Shown piece by piece: positions 1-11,192 of a stretch of DNA of 64,000 bases; position 1 is the first letter of the stretch; each line of letters starts with the position of its first letter. Location of the stretch: NCBI GenBank assembly GCA_038502055.1, contig JAXRKN010000045.1, positions 6,988,501 through 7,052,500 of the forward strand. The letters are read 5' to 3'. The DNA comes from Tanytarsus gracilentus. Taxonomy: Eukaryota > Arthropoda > Insecta > Diptera > Chironomidae. Below the pieces are notes generated by a model, which was not told the origin of the DNA, did no database searches, and saw only the letters and a program-made list of their open reading frames with translations. The translations under genes and the position numbers were made by a program.

Positions 1-2851
1 AAGTATCAACGTCACCGTCGTGCAGAACAAAATGAAAATAGAGATTAGGACGAAGACGGCATCCTTCTGATCGGAGAGGACTAATGCTATGGCAGCTCCC
101 ATGACGCACATCATGAACACATTATACACCGATAATCCGATGTGCTTCGAGTCATTTAGTGCCGGTATTGAGACATTTCTGGTTTCCCATGCGAGAAAAG
201 CTCCGAAAATAAGCAGCATACCCTTGTAGGCATAAATCACGCCCACAAAAATGTTCATTTGCTCTGATTGACAATATTCGTTCTCACGCACGATTATCAC
301 ATCTTCGAGAGACGGATGAGCCTGACGGTGGATTATTTTTAGAATGATTAATGGAAATTTTTAAATTAAAATAAATTATTTGTTTACATTTGAACTTTTT
401 AATATTTTAAATGTTTTAACTCACATATGGTTCCATCTGCTTTGTCATTCTAAAGAATGGATCGGCAATCTGCCACGTGGTCATTATAGCAATATCAATG
501 GCCAAAAGTATGCCAACCACCATGAATAATTGATAATCCTTAATTACTTTCTTATTCAACTTTAGATCGGTGAAAATCGAGTGAACACGCCAAGTCTTTG
601 AGAACATTGCGCCAAATGCGAGAGTAAATCCGGACATTAAGAGCCACGCTCGTGCCGTACAAATGTATGGAAATGCGGTAATGCTGCTCAAACCGCTATC
701 AAGACCCAAAAATATTACACTCAAATAGGTCAGAATGCAACCGATGATTATTAAATTATTTAAATGTGGACTCGACATCTTGATATAGCGTTGATTGCGG
801 AATTTAATGTTGACAATGAGGAAACTAATGGCAAGAACAATTCCAAGCACTGAACAGCTAGCGAGAATGACATAAATTGTGAGATTAACTTGACTGTGCT
901 CAATGATTCTCAGCGTACGATCTTTGGGTGGTGAGCGGCCGACCTGGAGGGAAAATTTATTAAGTAATTTTAAAAATTAAATCTCTTAATCGCTTTAAAA
1001 TTCCACAACACCAAAAATTACCCATTTAAGTGCGTGTTCTTCAAGTGCCAAACGTTCATTCATCGAGTCATACTCTCCGACCTTTTTCTCTTCGCCAAGT
1101 TGAAATTGGTTTAGTTGAAAGCTCGCTCTACGTTCATTATTAAAGAATCTAACGGGTCCAGTGACACCCTCAAAACTCGTATTACCAAGAGCTTCTAGGA
1201 AAGCATTTTCCCATTCTGCCGCATGATATTGAAAGTTCTGCAAAGTGTGACCATTTTCCAGTACATACTGAATCGCAAGTGCCACCGCCCAAATGCCATC
1301 ATAAGTGTATCCATGAAAGCGTGAATATTCACTTCCCCGTCGTCTATTGTACTCTTTTAAGTACTCTTCTGCCGTCTGCAGTCGAGATGAAATAAAAAAA
1401 AGAGTCAAAAGCTATTAAAATCGTGAAAGCAATGCACACTCACCGTTCCAGAGACTGTGATAACGCCAGATGTACTGTAGAGAGAGAGAAAAATTAATTA
1501 AATTAGATGAAATGCAATGAGATGAGTAATTAGATTTTATTGTGGAGAAAAAAAAATTAAGCAAGGGATGAAAAAACTCAAGTTTTAGTTTTGCTATAAC
1601 ATTTTGATAATATTTGCTATAAAAAATCTTTACAAATTTTTTATAAAAATATTTTTGAGTTTACTATAAAATCGAATATTCTAAACAAATAATCTCTACA
1701 AAATTGCTATAAAAAATATTTTAAAGTTTGCTATAAGTTTGCTCTAAAAATCTCTACAAATTTTTTCTAAACTTTTTCAAAATTTGCAATAAAAATTCAT
1801 TAAAGCTTTCCATCCCTCGCTTTTCACATCCACCCATTAACAATACTCACGACAAGGGCAATAAATCTGTTGCTATTGTTGACTCAAGTGCCATTTTTAC
1901 GTCTTCCGGCGAACAATCCGTGTCATTCACTTTCCACCAATCCTTTCGCGATGGTCCCATAATCAGCCACTGATAAGATCTGCCATACATTTCGAGTCTA
2001 TTATGGAAGGAAATTGGCATCGACATGACACGCTCGAATGTTATCGCAGCAAATTCATCTAATTCTTACCTGTACGCCTCGCAAAACACCCGTCGCGCCC
2101 AAAGCTCATTGAAATTTCCCAATATAATGCGAACGTCTTTCTCACGCAATTTTTCGAGTGCTTCCTTCACGTCATTTGCGAAGCTTTGTGTTTCTACTAT
2201 TTCAAAGCCTTTCTCATCGAGTTCCGCCACCATATAATTATGTGGCAGTGCATAGCGAGGTTCGTTTTGATAAACCGTTCCAACTCGAGTCCAATTAAAT
2301 TCCTTGAGGAGAGCAAGTCGAGGAGCATTGAAGGACGTGTCACTCGGGACGACTCGAAAAAAGTTTGGAAATCCATCTTTAGTGAACATCGGATGCATGT
2401 CCGCGTATGAAAGTTGAGTCAAATGCCATCGCTTTGAGGCTTTCGCAATTGGATCTGTAACATGAGTGCATGCCGCACCGAAGAGCATCAATTTTGGCGG
2501 TCCACTGTGCATCATATCGAAGAACGACTTGACACCAACTGCTGCATTGCATTCCGTGTCATTCCACCACATGTGAAGTCGATAATTTCTTAAAATTGAC
2601 GAATGTTCGTTAACGTGATCGAGTGCAAGTTTGACGCTGGGCATAACACCGCGGCCAATATCTGAGTTCTCCACACCGTCACCGTACGGAAAAAATCCCG
2701 CAATGTAAACATCCATGCGACCGCCACCGCTCGGACGCTGGCATTCGATTGTGCTGCTCACGAAAAGCAAACAGACAAATGTAAGCTGAAATGCTTTTAA
2801 GATTAACAATGAATTATTCATGACGAGTGACCACCAACAGCTCGTTATCAT
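1..2851 (-). CDS. GABA-B-R2: Metabotropic GABA-B receptor subunit 2 (3' end missing)
   Basis: Class C G-protein-coupled receptor subunit; in insects subunit 2 pairs with subunit 1 and couples to Gi/o at the neuronal plasma membrane. Six exons join in frame on the minus strand: 2851-2070, 1997-1851, 1474-1444, 1375-1022, 943-425 and 321-1, giving 718 codons. The order is a signal peptide, a Venus-flytrap ligand domain with VYIAGFFPYGDG and LFGAACTHVTDPIAKAS, then a membrane region with IKMSSPHLNNLI and KTWRVHSIFTDLKLNKKV. The window ends inside the seventh membrane helix, so the cytoplasmic tail lies to the left. These blocks closely resemble Drosophila GABA-B-R2 rather than R1. The third exon is only 31 nt. 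A second in-frame ATG at 2821 puts the hydrophobic signal segment directly at the N-terminus and may be the true start. Family identity is secure; the start is uncertain. Confidence 0.95.
1475..1850. repeat. AT-rich imperfect repeats in a GABA-B-R2 intron
   Basis: This 376-bp intron, the longest in the gene within the window, is filled from about 1590 to 1800 by degenerate copies of a TTTGCTATAAAA / ATCTCTACAAATTTTTT pattern. No coding potential is visible. Confidence 0.4.
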
Positions 2852-5800
2852 CGTTTTAGACCTTTCTCTCTCACTCTCACACTTTCGTCCTCTCTTAACC
2901 GCTTCAACGCTGTCACTCTATGTGTTTTTAGCACTTTCCTAAAAATTAACAATTTTTCATGATTAAAATTTCATTTTAAATTGTGAAAATTTCTCGACTC
3001 ATTTCACTTTTGTTAGAGCTTTTTCTATTATTTTTGAAAGAGGAATTTTACTCTTAAACTAAAAACAAAAGTTGACCCAATATTAACAACAATATCGGCA
3101 TTGAGTGTTGAATCAAAGAAAAAATTATTTTCATATAATGGAAAATAATTTAAAAATCATGTCAATGCTCTGAGTGAAATTTTTAAAAATAGAATTTTCT
3201 TCAAAACTAAAAAGATTTGAAAAAGTTAAAATTCAAACCTCCAAACTTCAAAAGACTGGTCTTAAATATTTAAAACTTTCAACCCTAAAAATTTATTTTG
3301 TTTCAATTTAAAAAGTTTTTTTACTTTCTTCAAACTTTGACATATTTCGGTTCTATTCTCCGACACATCTGGCACTTTAGTACAATTCTAACCACGCAAC
3401 ACGACATAAATCATATTTTTCGGAAAAAGAACTCAGCAAAAATCTCCAAGCTGCAAAAACATTCTCAAGGGCAAAATCTTCGATAAAATCAAATAAAATT
3501 GTTTGTTTACTCGCCGAGGAAAAAAATTCTCTCTCGTTTTCCTAATGACAAAAAAAGAGAATCGCGAATAAACATAAAAATTGCTTACATTTGAGAACTT
3601 TTTTGTTTACTTTTTGCTTAAAGCATAAAAAATTCATGAGATGTTAATAAACTGGAAAAAGTAATTTGAGTTTAAATTTTGAATTTTTTAAACCTTAAAT
3701 TTTGAAGTTTTATCCTTAAAATATTAAAATTATATTTTTTTGATGAAATTAAATTTTCCAGCCTATTTTCAGGATATTTATTCTAACCCTCTTTACCAAT
3801 AACAAACTAAATCTACTCAATAAATAAATATGAGGCAATAAATCTTATTTACAATATCATGTTGGTTATTAAATTTATTCTACGGCGACATTTTTACGAA
3901 AATTCGATTTCTCAGTAAAGAAAAATTTCTTCTTCCCCGAAACATATCACAATTTTTATCATAGCAATTCCAAACTTCGAAAAAGTTTAATTTTTCTAGC
4001 TCACTCAATTCACAGCCTTGAAGTGAAATGGAAAGAATAACAGCCGGCACTTAAATGTTGCGTAAATGGTGGAAATTTTTATGAGCTTTTTAGTAACAAA
4101 CCCGTCATTGAGTGCTAAAATGACAAAGAGAGTCATTAAAATGAGACAAGAAATGTGAATTGGCTTTCTCGAGATGACAACTGAGAAAATTGAAAGACTG
4201 AGTTTGAAAAGTGTTATAAAAGGTTGAATTGAGTCTCAAGATGTTATTAAAAACTTTTTTTTATAGTTTCCACCCCTTGAAAGCTTGTAAAAAGAACCCA
4301 CAAAAAACGTTTTCACAACAATTTTCATTGAGCCATTAAAGAAGTGAACATGATTCTCAAAAGGTGTTTGACAATGTGTAAAATCAAGGTGAAAATCCGA
4401 AAGTTTAACCAATGAACTTTCATCGCTCGATTGTAATTCAATTTTTCGAATGGAAAAATCTTTAAGCGGTCAATGGTGAAGAAAATCGAAACATGAGGAA
4501 ACGAAAACCAGCTGAAAAGGTTAAATTAAGTTATCTCATGATTGATTGGAAGAAAATTGAGATTATTATCTAGGCTTTTGTTGGATAGCGCGTTGCTAAC
4601 ATGAAAAATATGGAGAGATAGGAAAAGGTTTAAAAATAGAAAAGGCAAATTAAATTTTTTAATTACGCCATTTATGATTGGGAGAAAAGTGAAGTCGGTT
4701 TTATGAAAAAATTGAGATTTCTTTAAAAACACTTCAATATTTGAATCTTGTACTAAAGTTTTAATGATTAAGTTTGTACTAAATTTACTATGTACTAAAT
4801 TTAATAAGTACTAAATTTACTTTGGACCAAATGTACTTTTTGATTAAATTTGTACTAAATTTTTTAATGACTTTGTACTAAAGTTTTCATAAAATTTGTA
4901 CTAAAACTATTTGATTTTATTTTAAAATTAAAAAATCTGTACTAAAATTTAAAATGTTTTTGTAAATTTAAAAACTAAAATTAAGGAGTTCTAAAAATCA
5001 TAAAAAAATTAATAAAGATTTTGGTGTCTTAATTTTTTACATGCCAGAATTATTTGTGTTCATAAATAATAAATTATTAATTTGTCACATTTTGAAGAAT
5101 TTATTGCGAAAACTTTTCCGTAAACAAAAAATAAGTTTCACGATGAAAAAATTTCCTTCATTAAAGCTCAACATCTTTAACATGATGGCAACAATTTTGT
5201 CGCAATTTAAAAAAGATAAATTCGAAGTAACGAAATTTAAATACAATCTTTTCACACGATATTTTCGCTAAATATCTTAATTTCCTTCTCAATAGCTCGC
5301 TCGCATGCACACACAGCCTTGATAGCTACAATTTTGCAGGAAATATAAATCACCCAGAAATTAGCGAGCGAATATTTTCCACTCAATTTAGTTGGTTCCG
5401 CATTTAATCGGAAATCGAGTGAGATTCCTCGAGAAATGTCAAATTATTGAAGGTGATTAACATTCATACACACCTTGCTCAATTTCTGGATGTTAGAAAA
5501 ATTATTCCGATGGAAATTTTTTCTTTCCTTTTTTTTGGTTTAAAGGGAAGAAAAATTTCGACTATTTTTGGGAGATTTTTCTTTTCTTAAAGCTTGAAAT
5601 CATTTTCCACATCTTCAAATTCACTTTGAGCCGAAATTTTGATGGATTTCATTATGTAATTTTTTGATCCTAAATTTTACTTCACTCCTTTTCCATAAAT
5701 TTCACTTTTTCAAAACTTTCAGCTCTCAATTTTGGCGAATTTTCACTCATTCCGCCCGATTAATCGAACTTTCCTCCATTTTAGGTCCAAATTCACGCCA

Positions 5801-6282
5801 ATTAAGCTTCAAATTTAATATTTTTTCACCAAATTTCACTCCTAATCTCTTCCGTGTCCCCAAAATCGAACTGGCTTGAAGGATTTTTTCCAATTCAATG
5901 AAGGAAAAAGCTAAAAAGGACTCTGAAAGTTTTTTCTCGCATTTTCGTCTGCGCATGTCAGCAATACACACGTAAAATACGCTCGCAAAAGTTTTACGTC
6001 CAATTTTCTCTCTGTTTTGATATTTTCCTCGTGCTTTCCTTTCAAAAACATGTGGACTCGACTGATTGTTGTAATTTGAGAGCAGCGTGAGGTTGTGAAA
6101 AAGTTAAACGAAAGCGTTTTGTTATGAAAGGAAATATTGAGCGATGACATGAGCATTTTTTATCAGTGTCAAGGGGTGGAAATTTTTTTCTAAAAATTTT
6201 AAAAAATGCCAACTCAAATTTTTAACGTACAAAATTTTTTAAATTTTATTTCGCCAAAAATCGTTCAAAATTGAATCATTCT
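2852..6282. other. Non-coding spacer upstream of GABA-B-R2
   Basis: About 3.4 kb with no gene I can support. It probably holds the promoter and untranslated leader of GABA-B-R2 (CT-rich stretch at 2860-2890). It also holds the TGTACTAAA repeats at 4748-4945 and two copies of the dispersed CACCCCTTGA motif (4271-4281 plus, 6169-6179 minus). The short open frames here have no recognisable protein character. Confidence 0.6.
4748..4945. repeat. Imperfect minisatellite of TTTGTACTAAATTT units
   Basis: Roughly nine copies of a unit near TTTGTACTAAATTT occur at irregular spacing of about 15-40 bp, with TTTGTACTAAA, ATGTACTAAA and AAGTACTAAA variants. There is no coding potential. Confidence 0.6.
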
Positions 6283-6887
6283 CTAATCAAATGGACAGCA
6301 TGGACCCGGAACCACGCATGGATTGCATGATGCTGGCTTTGGTCGGCACGATTCAGATGGACGAGGATTTGTTGGCTTTCCCATCGTCACATTCGTGTAT
6401 CGCCACATGTACTTGGACGGGCAGCAACTTGGCCATGGCTTTGTGGTGCAACATGGTCGACCGTAGCATTCTGTACGTGGACAGTCGAGTTGTAATCCAT
6501 TTCGTTTAACACACTCGCATTGAGTAATTAAAACACTTCCTTTGAGTTCACGGCTTTTGCAGCGCTGTTTGAGACAAGAAGAAGAAAAAATTTAATCGAA
6601 GATTGCCGTGAGAAAATTTTCACTTTGAATTTACCTTTGGAGGGCACGATGGAGGGCAGCATGGATCGCATGGGATGCAGCAATCAGGTGGACAGCATGG
6701 ATCGCCCATTGGTGGACAGCATGGATCGCCCATTGGTGGACAGCAAGGATCGCATGAGGGTGGGGAGCAAGGGTCCTGGCAGTAAGGAGAGCACATTGGT
6801 GGGCAGCATGGATCGCACATTTTCTGAAAGAAAAATAATTTAAAATGTTGTTGGAACTTCCTCAAAGCTCAGCCTTTTGAACTCACT
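6283..6887 (-). CDS. Cys/Pro-rich protein, sperm-protein-like
   Basis: Predicted 155-aa protein with 33 cysteines and no signal peptide. A leader exon ends at 6887 (GTGAGT donor). The ATG is at 6820, just after an acceptor at 6824; coding exons are 6820-6635 and 6564-6283 (TAG). The first coding exon has DPCCPP tandem units (DPCCPPMGDPCCPPMGDPCCPP) at residues 3-57. The second encodes a less repetitive Cys-rich domain containing CECVKRNGLQLDC and ending GPCCPFD. AATAAA at 6250-6243 follows the stop. The composition resembles Drosophila Mst84D/Mst87F/CG17377-type proteins of the sperm tail, so a testis product is inferred, not shown. A metal-binding or structural cuticle protein is the alternative. 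The opposite strand also reads open here, but only as a shadow of the repeat. Confidence 0.75.
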
Positions 6888-7490
6888 TTAATTTTTAATG
6901 ATTTTTTTCACTTTAAATTTGGAAGAACTTTTTTTTCGCTCCGCTCTGTTCGACGGTCAAAATTAAACTGAAGAAATTTTCAGAAAATCATTTGTCAAAG
7001 GTTACTGAAACTTAATTTTTTAATATTTTTAGAAATTTAACGAAACTTTTATCGAACGAGGAAAAAAATTAATTTCGAGACTTGGAAATATTAAAAAGTT
7101 TCTGTTGATTTTCGGCATTGCTGTTAAATTTTGGCAGTGCCACAAAATAATTTTTTAACTCCATTAAAACTTTAAATTAATCTCTGAAATCCTAAAAGTA
7201 AAAAAATTAATGAATAAATTCTTAAACGGTTCTTAAAGTATAAATCAGCATGATTTCAGTTTATTTTTTAATTCAACCTGTAAAATTAATTTTTTATGAG
7301 TTCATTCAACATTTAAAATTTTTAAAAGAATTTCCTGCTTTTTATTGTGACTCACACGTGAACTTTTACAAAGAATTTTAATTAATTTTTAATGTGTGTT
7401 TGACATCATAATTAAAAATGACTAAGCACATTTTACTGAATAGAAGTCAAGCCGTGAATTTTATTGAAAACTTTTTTCAGATGAACATTT

Positions 7491-8819
7491 TTAATTATTT
7501 TTTGAATTTAGTCCAAAATAATCGTGACAAAGAGCCTGAAAAATAAATTTATGTTATCATCTCTTGAGTCTCAAGAGTTTATTTATAAAATTACCTTAGC
7601 TGCTGTCAATCTTTGTTCAGGATTGTATTTGACAAGACCATCGACAAGCCCTATTTCTTCCTTTGTTGTAAAACTCGGAAAAATATTTTGCCATTCTTCT
7701 CGTTTGCTGGATGGAAAACTGAGAAAGTATTGATTTTTTTTAGAAAAAATAACTTTCTGCTCTATTTAGAACTTCATACCGAATTTTATTATAGTCGGGT
7801 AAATTTTTAACCTCCGGCCAGGCAGTCGATGGAGTTCCTAAAGTCCGAATAACCAAAGCCAATTGTTCAATATCAGTATTGCCCTAAACAAATATTTCAT
7901 TTTTAAACACAATCTCAAAAATTATGATCATAAATTTTACAGGAAACAAAGGCACACCACGAAGCATTTCCGCAAAAACACAGCCAGTCGCCCAAATGTC
8001 TATAGATGAGTTATACATTTGAGCGCCATAAAGAAGTTCAGGCGCTCGATACCTATTAAAATATTTAAATATCAGCATGAGTCTTTATGACGTCATTAAA
8101 AAATCTACCATCGAGTCGCAACTTGAGGTGAGTAACACATTTTTGGCTCATCGGGATTGAAGAGTCTTGCAAGGCCAAAGTCAGCAATTCTAAGCACATC
8201 ATATTCGCTGATGAGTAAGTTTGCGGGTTTAATGTCCTAGAAAAGAAACAACACGATAAAAGTGTCAAGCTGCATTCACCAACTCACTCTGTGCATAATT
8301 TTCATCTCATCATGAAGATAAGAAAGTCCTCGCAGAAGCATTTTCATGTAAGATTGAATTTGTTGTCTCGATAAGGGATTTTCATCATCCTTGAGCTTTG
8401 AGTACAGTGTGTGTGGCATGTAATCAAAGACGAGCGCGATTCCTGATAGGTCAGGATACATGTCGAGAAGGGTGATGAGCTTGAGATGAAAATTAAATTA
8501 TTTAAAACAATTTTTTCCTAAAGATTTTAATTAATTTAAAGTCAAAAAATAATTTTCTTACATATTCACAGTCTGAATGTTGCAAAGTCTTGATCTCTCT
8601 CAGTGTATTTGGTGAAATTCCTGTAAATCAACCAAAATTACCATCGAGAATTTAAATTTTAAAATCTCACAAACCTCCAAACTTTGTTCTCAACGAAACC
8701 TTCTTAATTGCGACGACTTTATTGTCTTGAGTCGTGTCGATGGCCTTAAGCACGACTCCATGCACACCTTCACCTATTTTCTGAAGAAACTTGTAGCGAT
8801 TCGGAATGAATTCGTTCAT
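7491..8819 (-). CDS. Cdk20: Cyclin-dependent kinase 20 (CCRK-type)
   Basis: Ser/Thr protein kinase of 302 aa. Eight exons join in frame: 8819-8675, 8620-8562, 8479-8288, 8236-8109, 8052-7941, 7883-7780, 7718-7595 and 7535-7491. Visible kinase features are the glycine loop GEGVHG (16-21), the catalytic lysine in AIKK (K39), the helix-C glutamate E57, HRDIKPAN with D133, DFG at 151-153, and VATRWYRAPELLYGA, the wording typical of CDK20. PNTLREIK replaces the PSTAIRE helix of cell-cycle CDKs. In other animals CDK20/CCRK works in ciliary length control by phosphorylating MAK/ICK-type kinases. The C-terminus is about 40 residues shorter than the human protein, ending soon after the kinase core. 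A possible poly(A) signal is at 7465-7460. Confidence 0.92.
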
Positions 8820-9757
8820 CTTTGCCTCAATGCCAAATCAAACTAAACAAAAATTTTTATTGAGTTTATTTTCATTGTTTCCATGGTAATGCGATGCACA
8901 ACAACTAGGGAAATGTTTATTAGGGATTTTGTGAATGAAATCACACCTGTTGATTTATGTTACGAACAAATCATTGAAGCAAAAAAAATATTGTTAGGTT
9001 GGCGTAGCAATTTGCTTTTTTTATTGAACATTTTAGTGAAGCGTGGTCGGTGTTAAAAAATGAGTGAGCAGATGAAAAATTTGTCATTTTTTATTTTATT
9101 TTTCGATTTAAAATTTTTTGAAGCATTTTTGAAAAACTAAGAAGTCTAGGATTAAAATAATTTATGGTGCTCTAAAAAATCCTCTTTGTCTAAAATGTGG
9201 CATGCTCAAATTAAGGTAAGGCTCTAAAAAATCTCCTAAGGTGTTGTAAATCTTTAAATTCACATTAATTTTTTTATAAATTACTTTAAACTAATTGACA
9301 GTTTTTAAAATTTTTCACACTTATTGTGCTCAACACTAAATCTTTAATAAACTTCTCAAATGAGTAGAGCATGGGTTGCAGCGTAATAATTGATTCCGCA
9401 TACCTCGGCACTTACATTGTATCCATAAGCTGTCCGTGATGAAAATTATATAAAAAAATGATCGGCGAGCCAATAAAAATCTGATTCAATATGCTTTGGA
9501 TTTAATTTCCAATTAATCAACTTAACTCTTTTTATTAATTCACTTCTCTTTTATCAGTGTAACAAAAAAATAATTAATTAAGTATGAAAGGTTCGATTCA
9601 TTAATTTTAAGATATAAATTATGAAATTTTGTATGGCAAAATATTTTATAACTTTTTTTCGATTGTGTAAAGCTAATGTTGTGAAATAAATTTATTTAAA
9701 AGAGATGCAATAAAATTTTATTTGCTTATAGCTGTAAAATTCTCAAATCCTCCCATA
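8820..9757. other. Spacer between Cdk20 and the two-TM gene
   Basis: AT-rich DNA with no supported gene. A less AT-rich patch at 9365-9480 has no open frame of note. The 3' end of the neighbouring minus-strand gene, with AATAAA at 9722-9717, lies at the right end. Confidence 0.55.
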
Positions 9758-11192
9758 TCAATATCTTGTCACATAGCTACTGCCACGATCGGAATATTTT
9801 CCGCTTAGTTTACTGACAGAATATCCATCCGGATCAGTTTTATAGTCGATCTCTTGTGGCTTATAGCCAATGTTCTTCTGCCAATGTTTCGTCCAATACA
9901 AGTCTTCTTGACGTATCTGCGACGGTGTCTTGACATCTCTACACACAATCACGCAATAAATCATCGAGCCGATGAGCGTGCCGAAGCCAAAGACGAGAAA
10001 AACAATTCCAAGAATCCTACGGAGCGAGAGAAAAGTACATGTGAGCATGAAATCTAACTGATTATGTTATGTAGAGAATTTTTCGCCTTAAAATGTGATG
10101 ACCGTTAGACATGTTTCTACTAGCGCGAGAGAATGTCGAGCATATCGTGCGATAATTTTATTTAATTGAAATATCAAAGTGAGTAAAATTTAATAAGATC
10201 TCTTGGGGTTATAACTCACTAGAAAGTCAGTAATGGTCAAGTTGCTATTTTAAATTTTTAACCAACTGATTTGATTTTTAATTTTTTTTTATTTTAAAAA
10301 TTAAATTTTCAAAATCTTGTTAGATTTTAAAAATTTGAATTTTTTGTATTTTTAAATTTTCTGATTTGGATTTTATTTGAATATTTTTAAAGCAAAATGT
10401 CAAACAAAAAAATTCATGTCAGGGGTGGGACACTCACAATTTTCAAGAAATATTTTTTAAAAATCCACTCACCACACAAATAACGGCTCAACAAATTGAA
10501 TAACGATAACAAATCCCAAAGTAATCAAAATGAGTCCAAGATTAATGAGTAACATGAGACAGCAGACACCTCTGAGGTTAGGACAAAATGGATTTGGTGC
10601 GGACATCGCTTCGACTTTTGCACCCATTCGTCTTGACGTGTGACTTCTTCCAGTTCTTCTGCTGCTCGCAACTGAATAGACACTTCTCGGTTTATGAACG
10701 TGATAAGTTCGATGAGGCATTGAATAGCGGCTGATTTCTGACGGCGTTTTATAAGCAGCACTTGTGACATAAATGTCGCCATTATCACCACCATTTTCAT
10801 AACTCAATGCTGACGGTGCTCGCGGTGGTGTTCGAGTGGGTGGACTAGATTGTGATCGAGGACCGTTGCTACTTCTTGACTTGTCCCTTGATTTTCTGGA
10901 TGTTCCATTCTGATGAGGTGGAGTTGTCATGCGTTCATTAACCATCGTGTATTCGGAAAGTGTTCTCTCCGACGGTGGTCGACTTTCATCGCCATCAGAA
11001 AAGTAAGCTCGATTTGTTGACGACGAATAAGGTGGCGAAACACTTTTATGATTGTGTGCCGCAACGTAATGTCCCTTTCGCACCTTCCGTGCCGTACGCT
11101 CAAGACTCTTCATTTCTTCTTCTTTAATTGCACTTCTTTCAATTAACACTCACACGCATTACATCATGTTGACGATGTCTTGCACTAGTTGT
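9758..11192 (-). CDS. Two-pass membrane protein, insect-type, function unknown
   Basis: Predicted 299-aa protein. I place the start at ATG 11113 (MKSLERTARK); coding exons are 11113-10473 and 10016-9758, split within the Trp codon of FVW/ILG. The exon itself begins at 11192 after a TTTACAG acceptor. Residues 1-170 are Ser/Pro/Arg-rich and probably disordered (SPPTRTPPRAPS). Two hydrophobic helices lie at about 185-208 and 215-240, joined by EPLFVW. The short Tyr-rich tail contains YKPQEIDYKTDPDGYS. Both ends are probably on the same side of the membrane. I do not recognise a named family and assign no function. The leader contains two short upstream ORFs. AATAAA is at 9722-9717. Confidence 0.8.
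11139..11167 (-). promoter_or_regulatory. Upstream ORFs in the leader of the two-TM gene
   Basis: The leader reads ATG ATG TAA (11167-11159), then an overlapping ATG opening a six-codon ORF ending TGA at 11139, only 25 nt before the inferred start. Such an arrangement usually lowers or conditions translation; that role is inference. Confidence 0.4.

Noticed and set aside
6291..6843. Plus-strand open frames opposite the Cys/Pro-rich gene (Met/Asp/Ser-rich repeats).
   Set aside because: They are antisense shadows of the DPCCPP repeats. The minus strand has splice sites, a stop and a poly(A) signal that fit.
9588..9598. GGTTCGATTCA resembling a tRNA B-box.
   Set aside because: No matching A-box or acceptor stem at the right distance.
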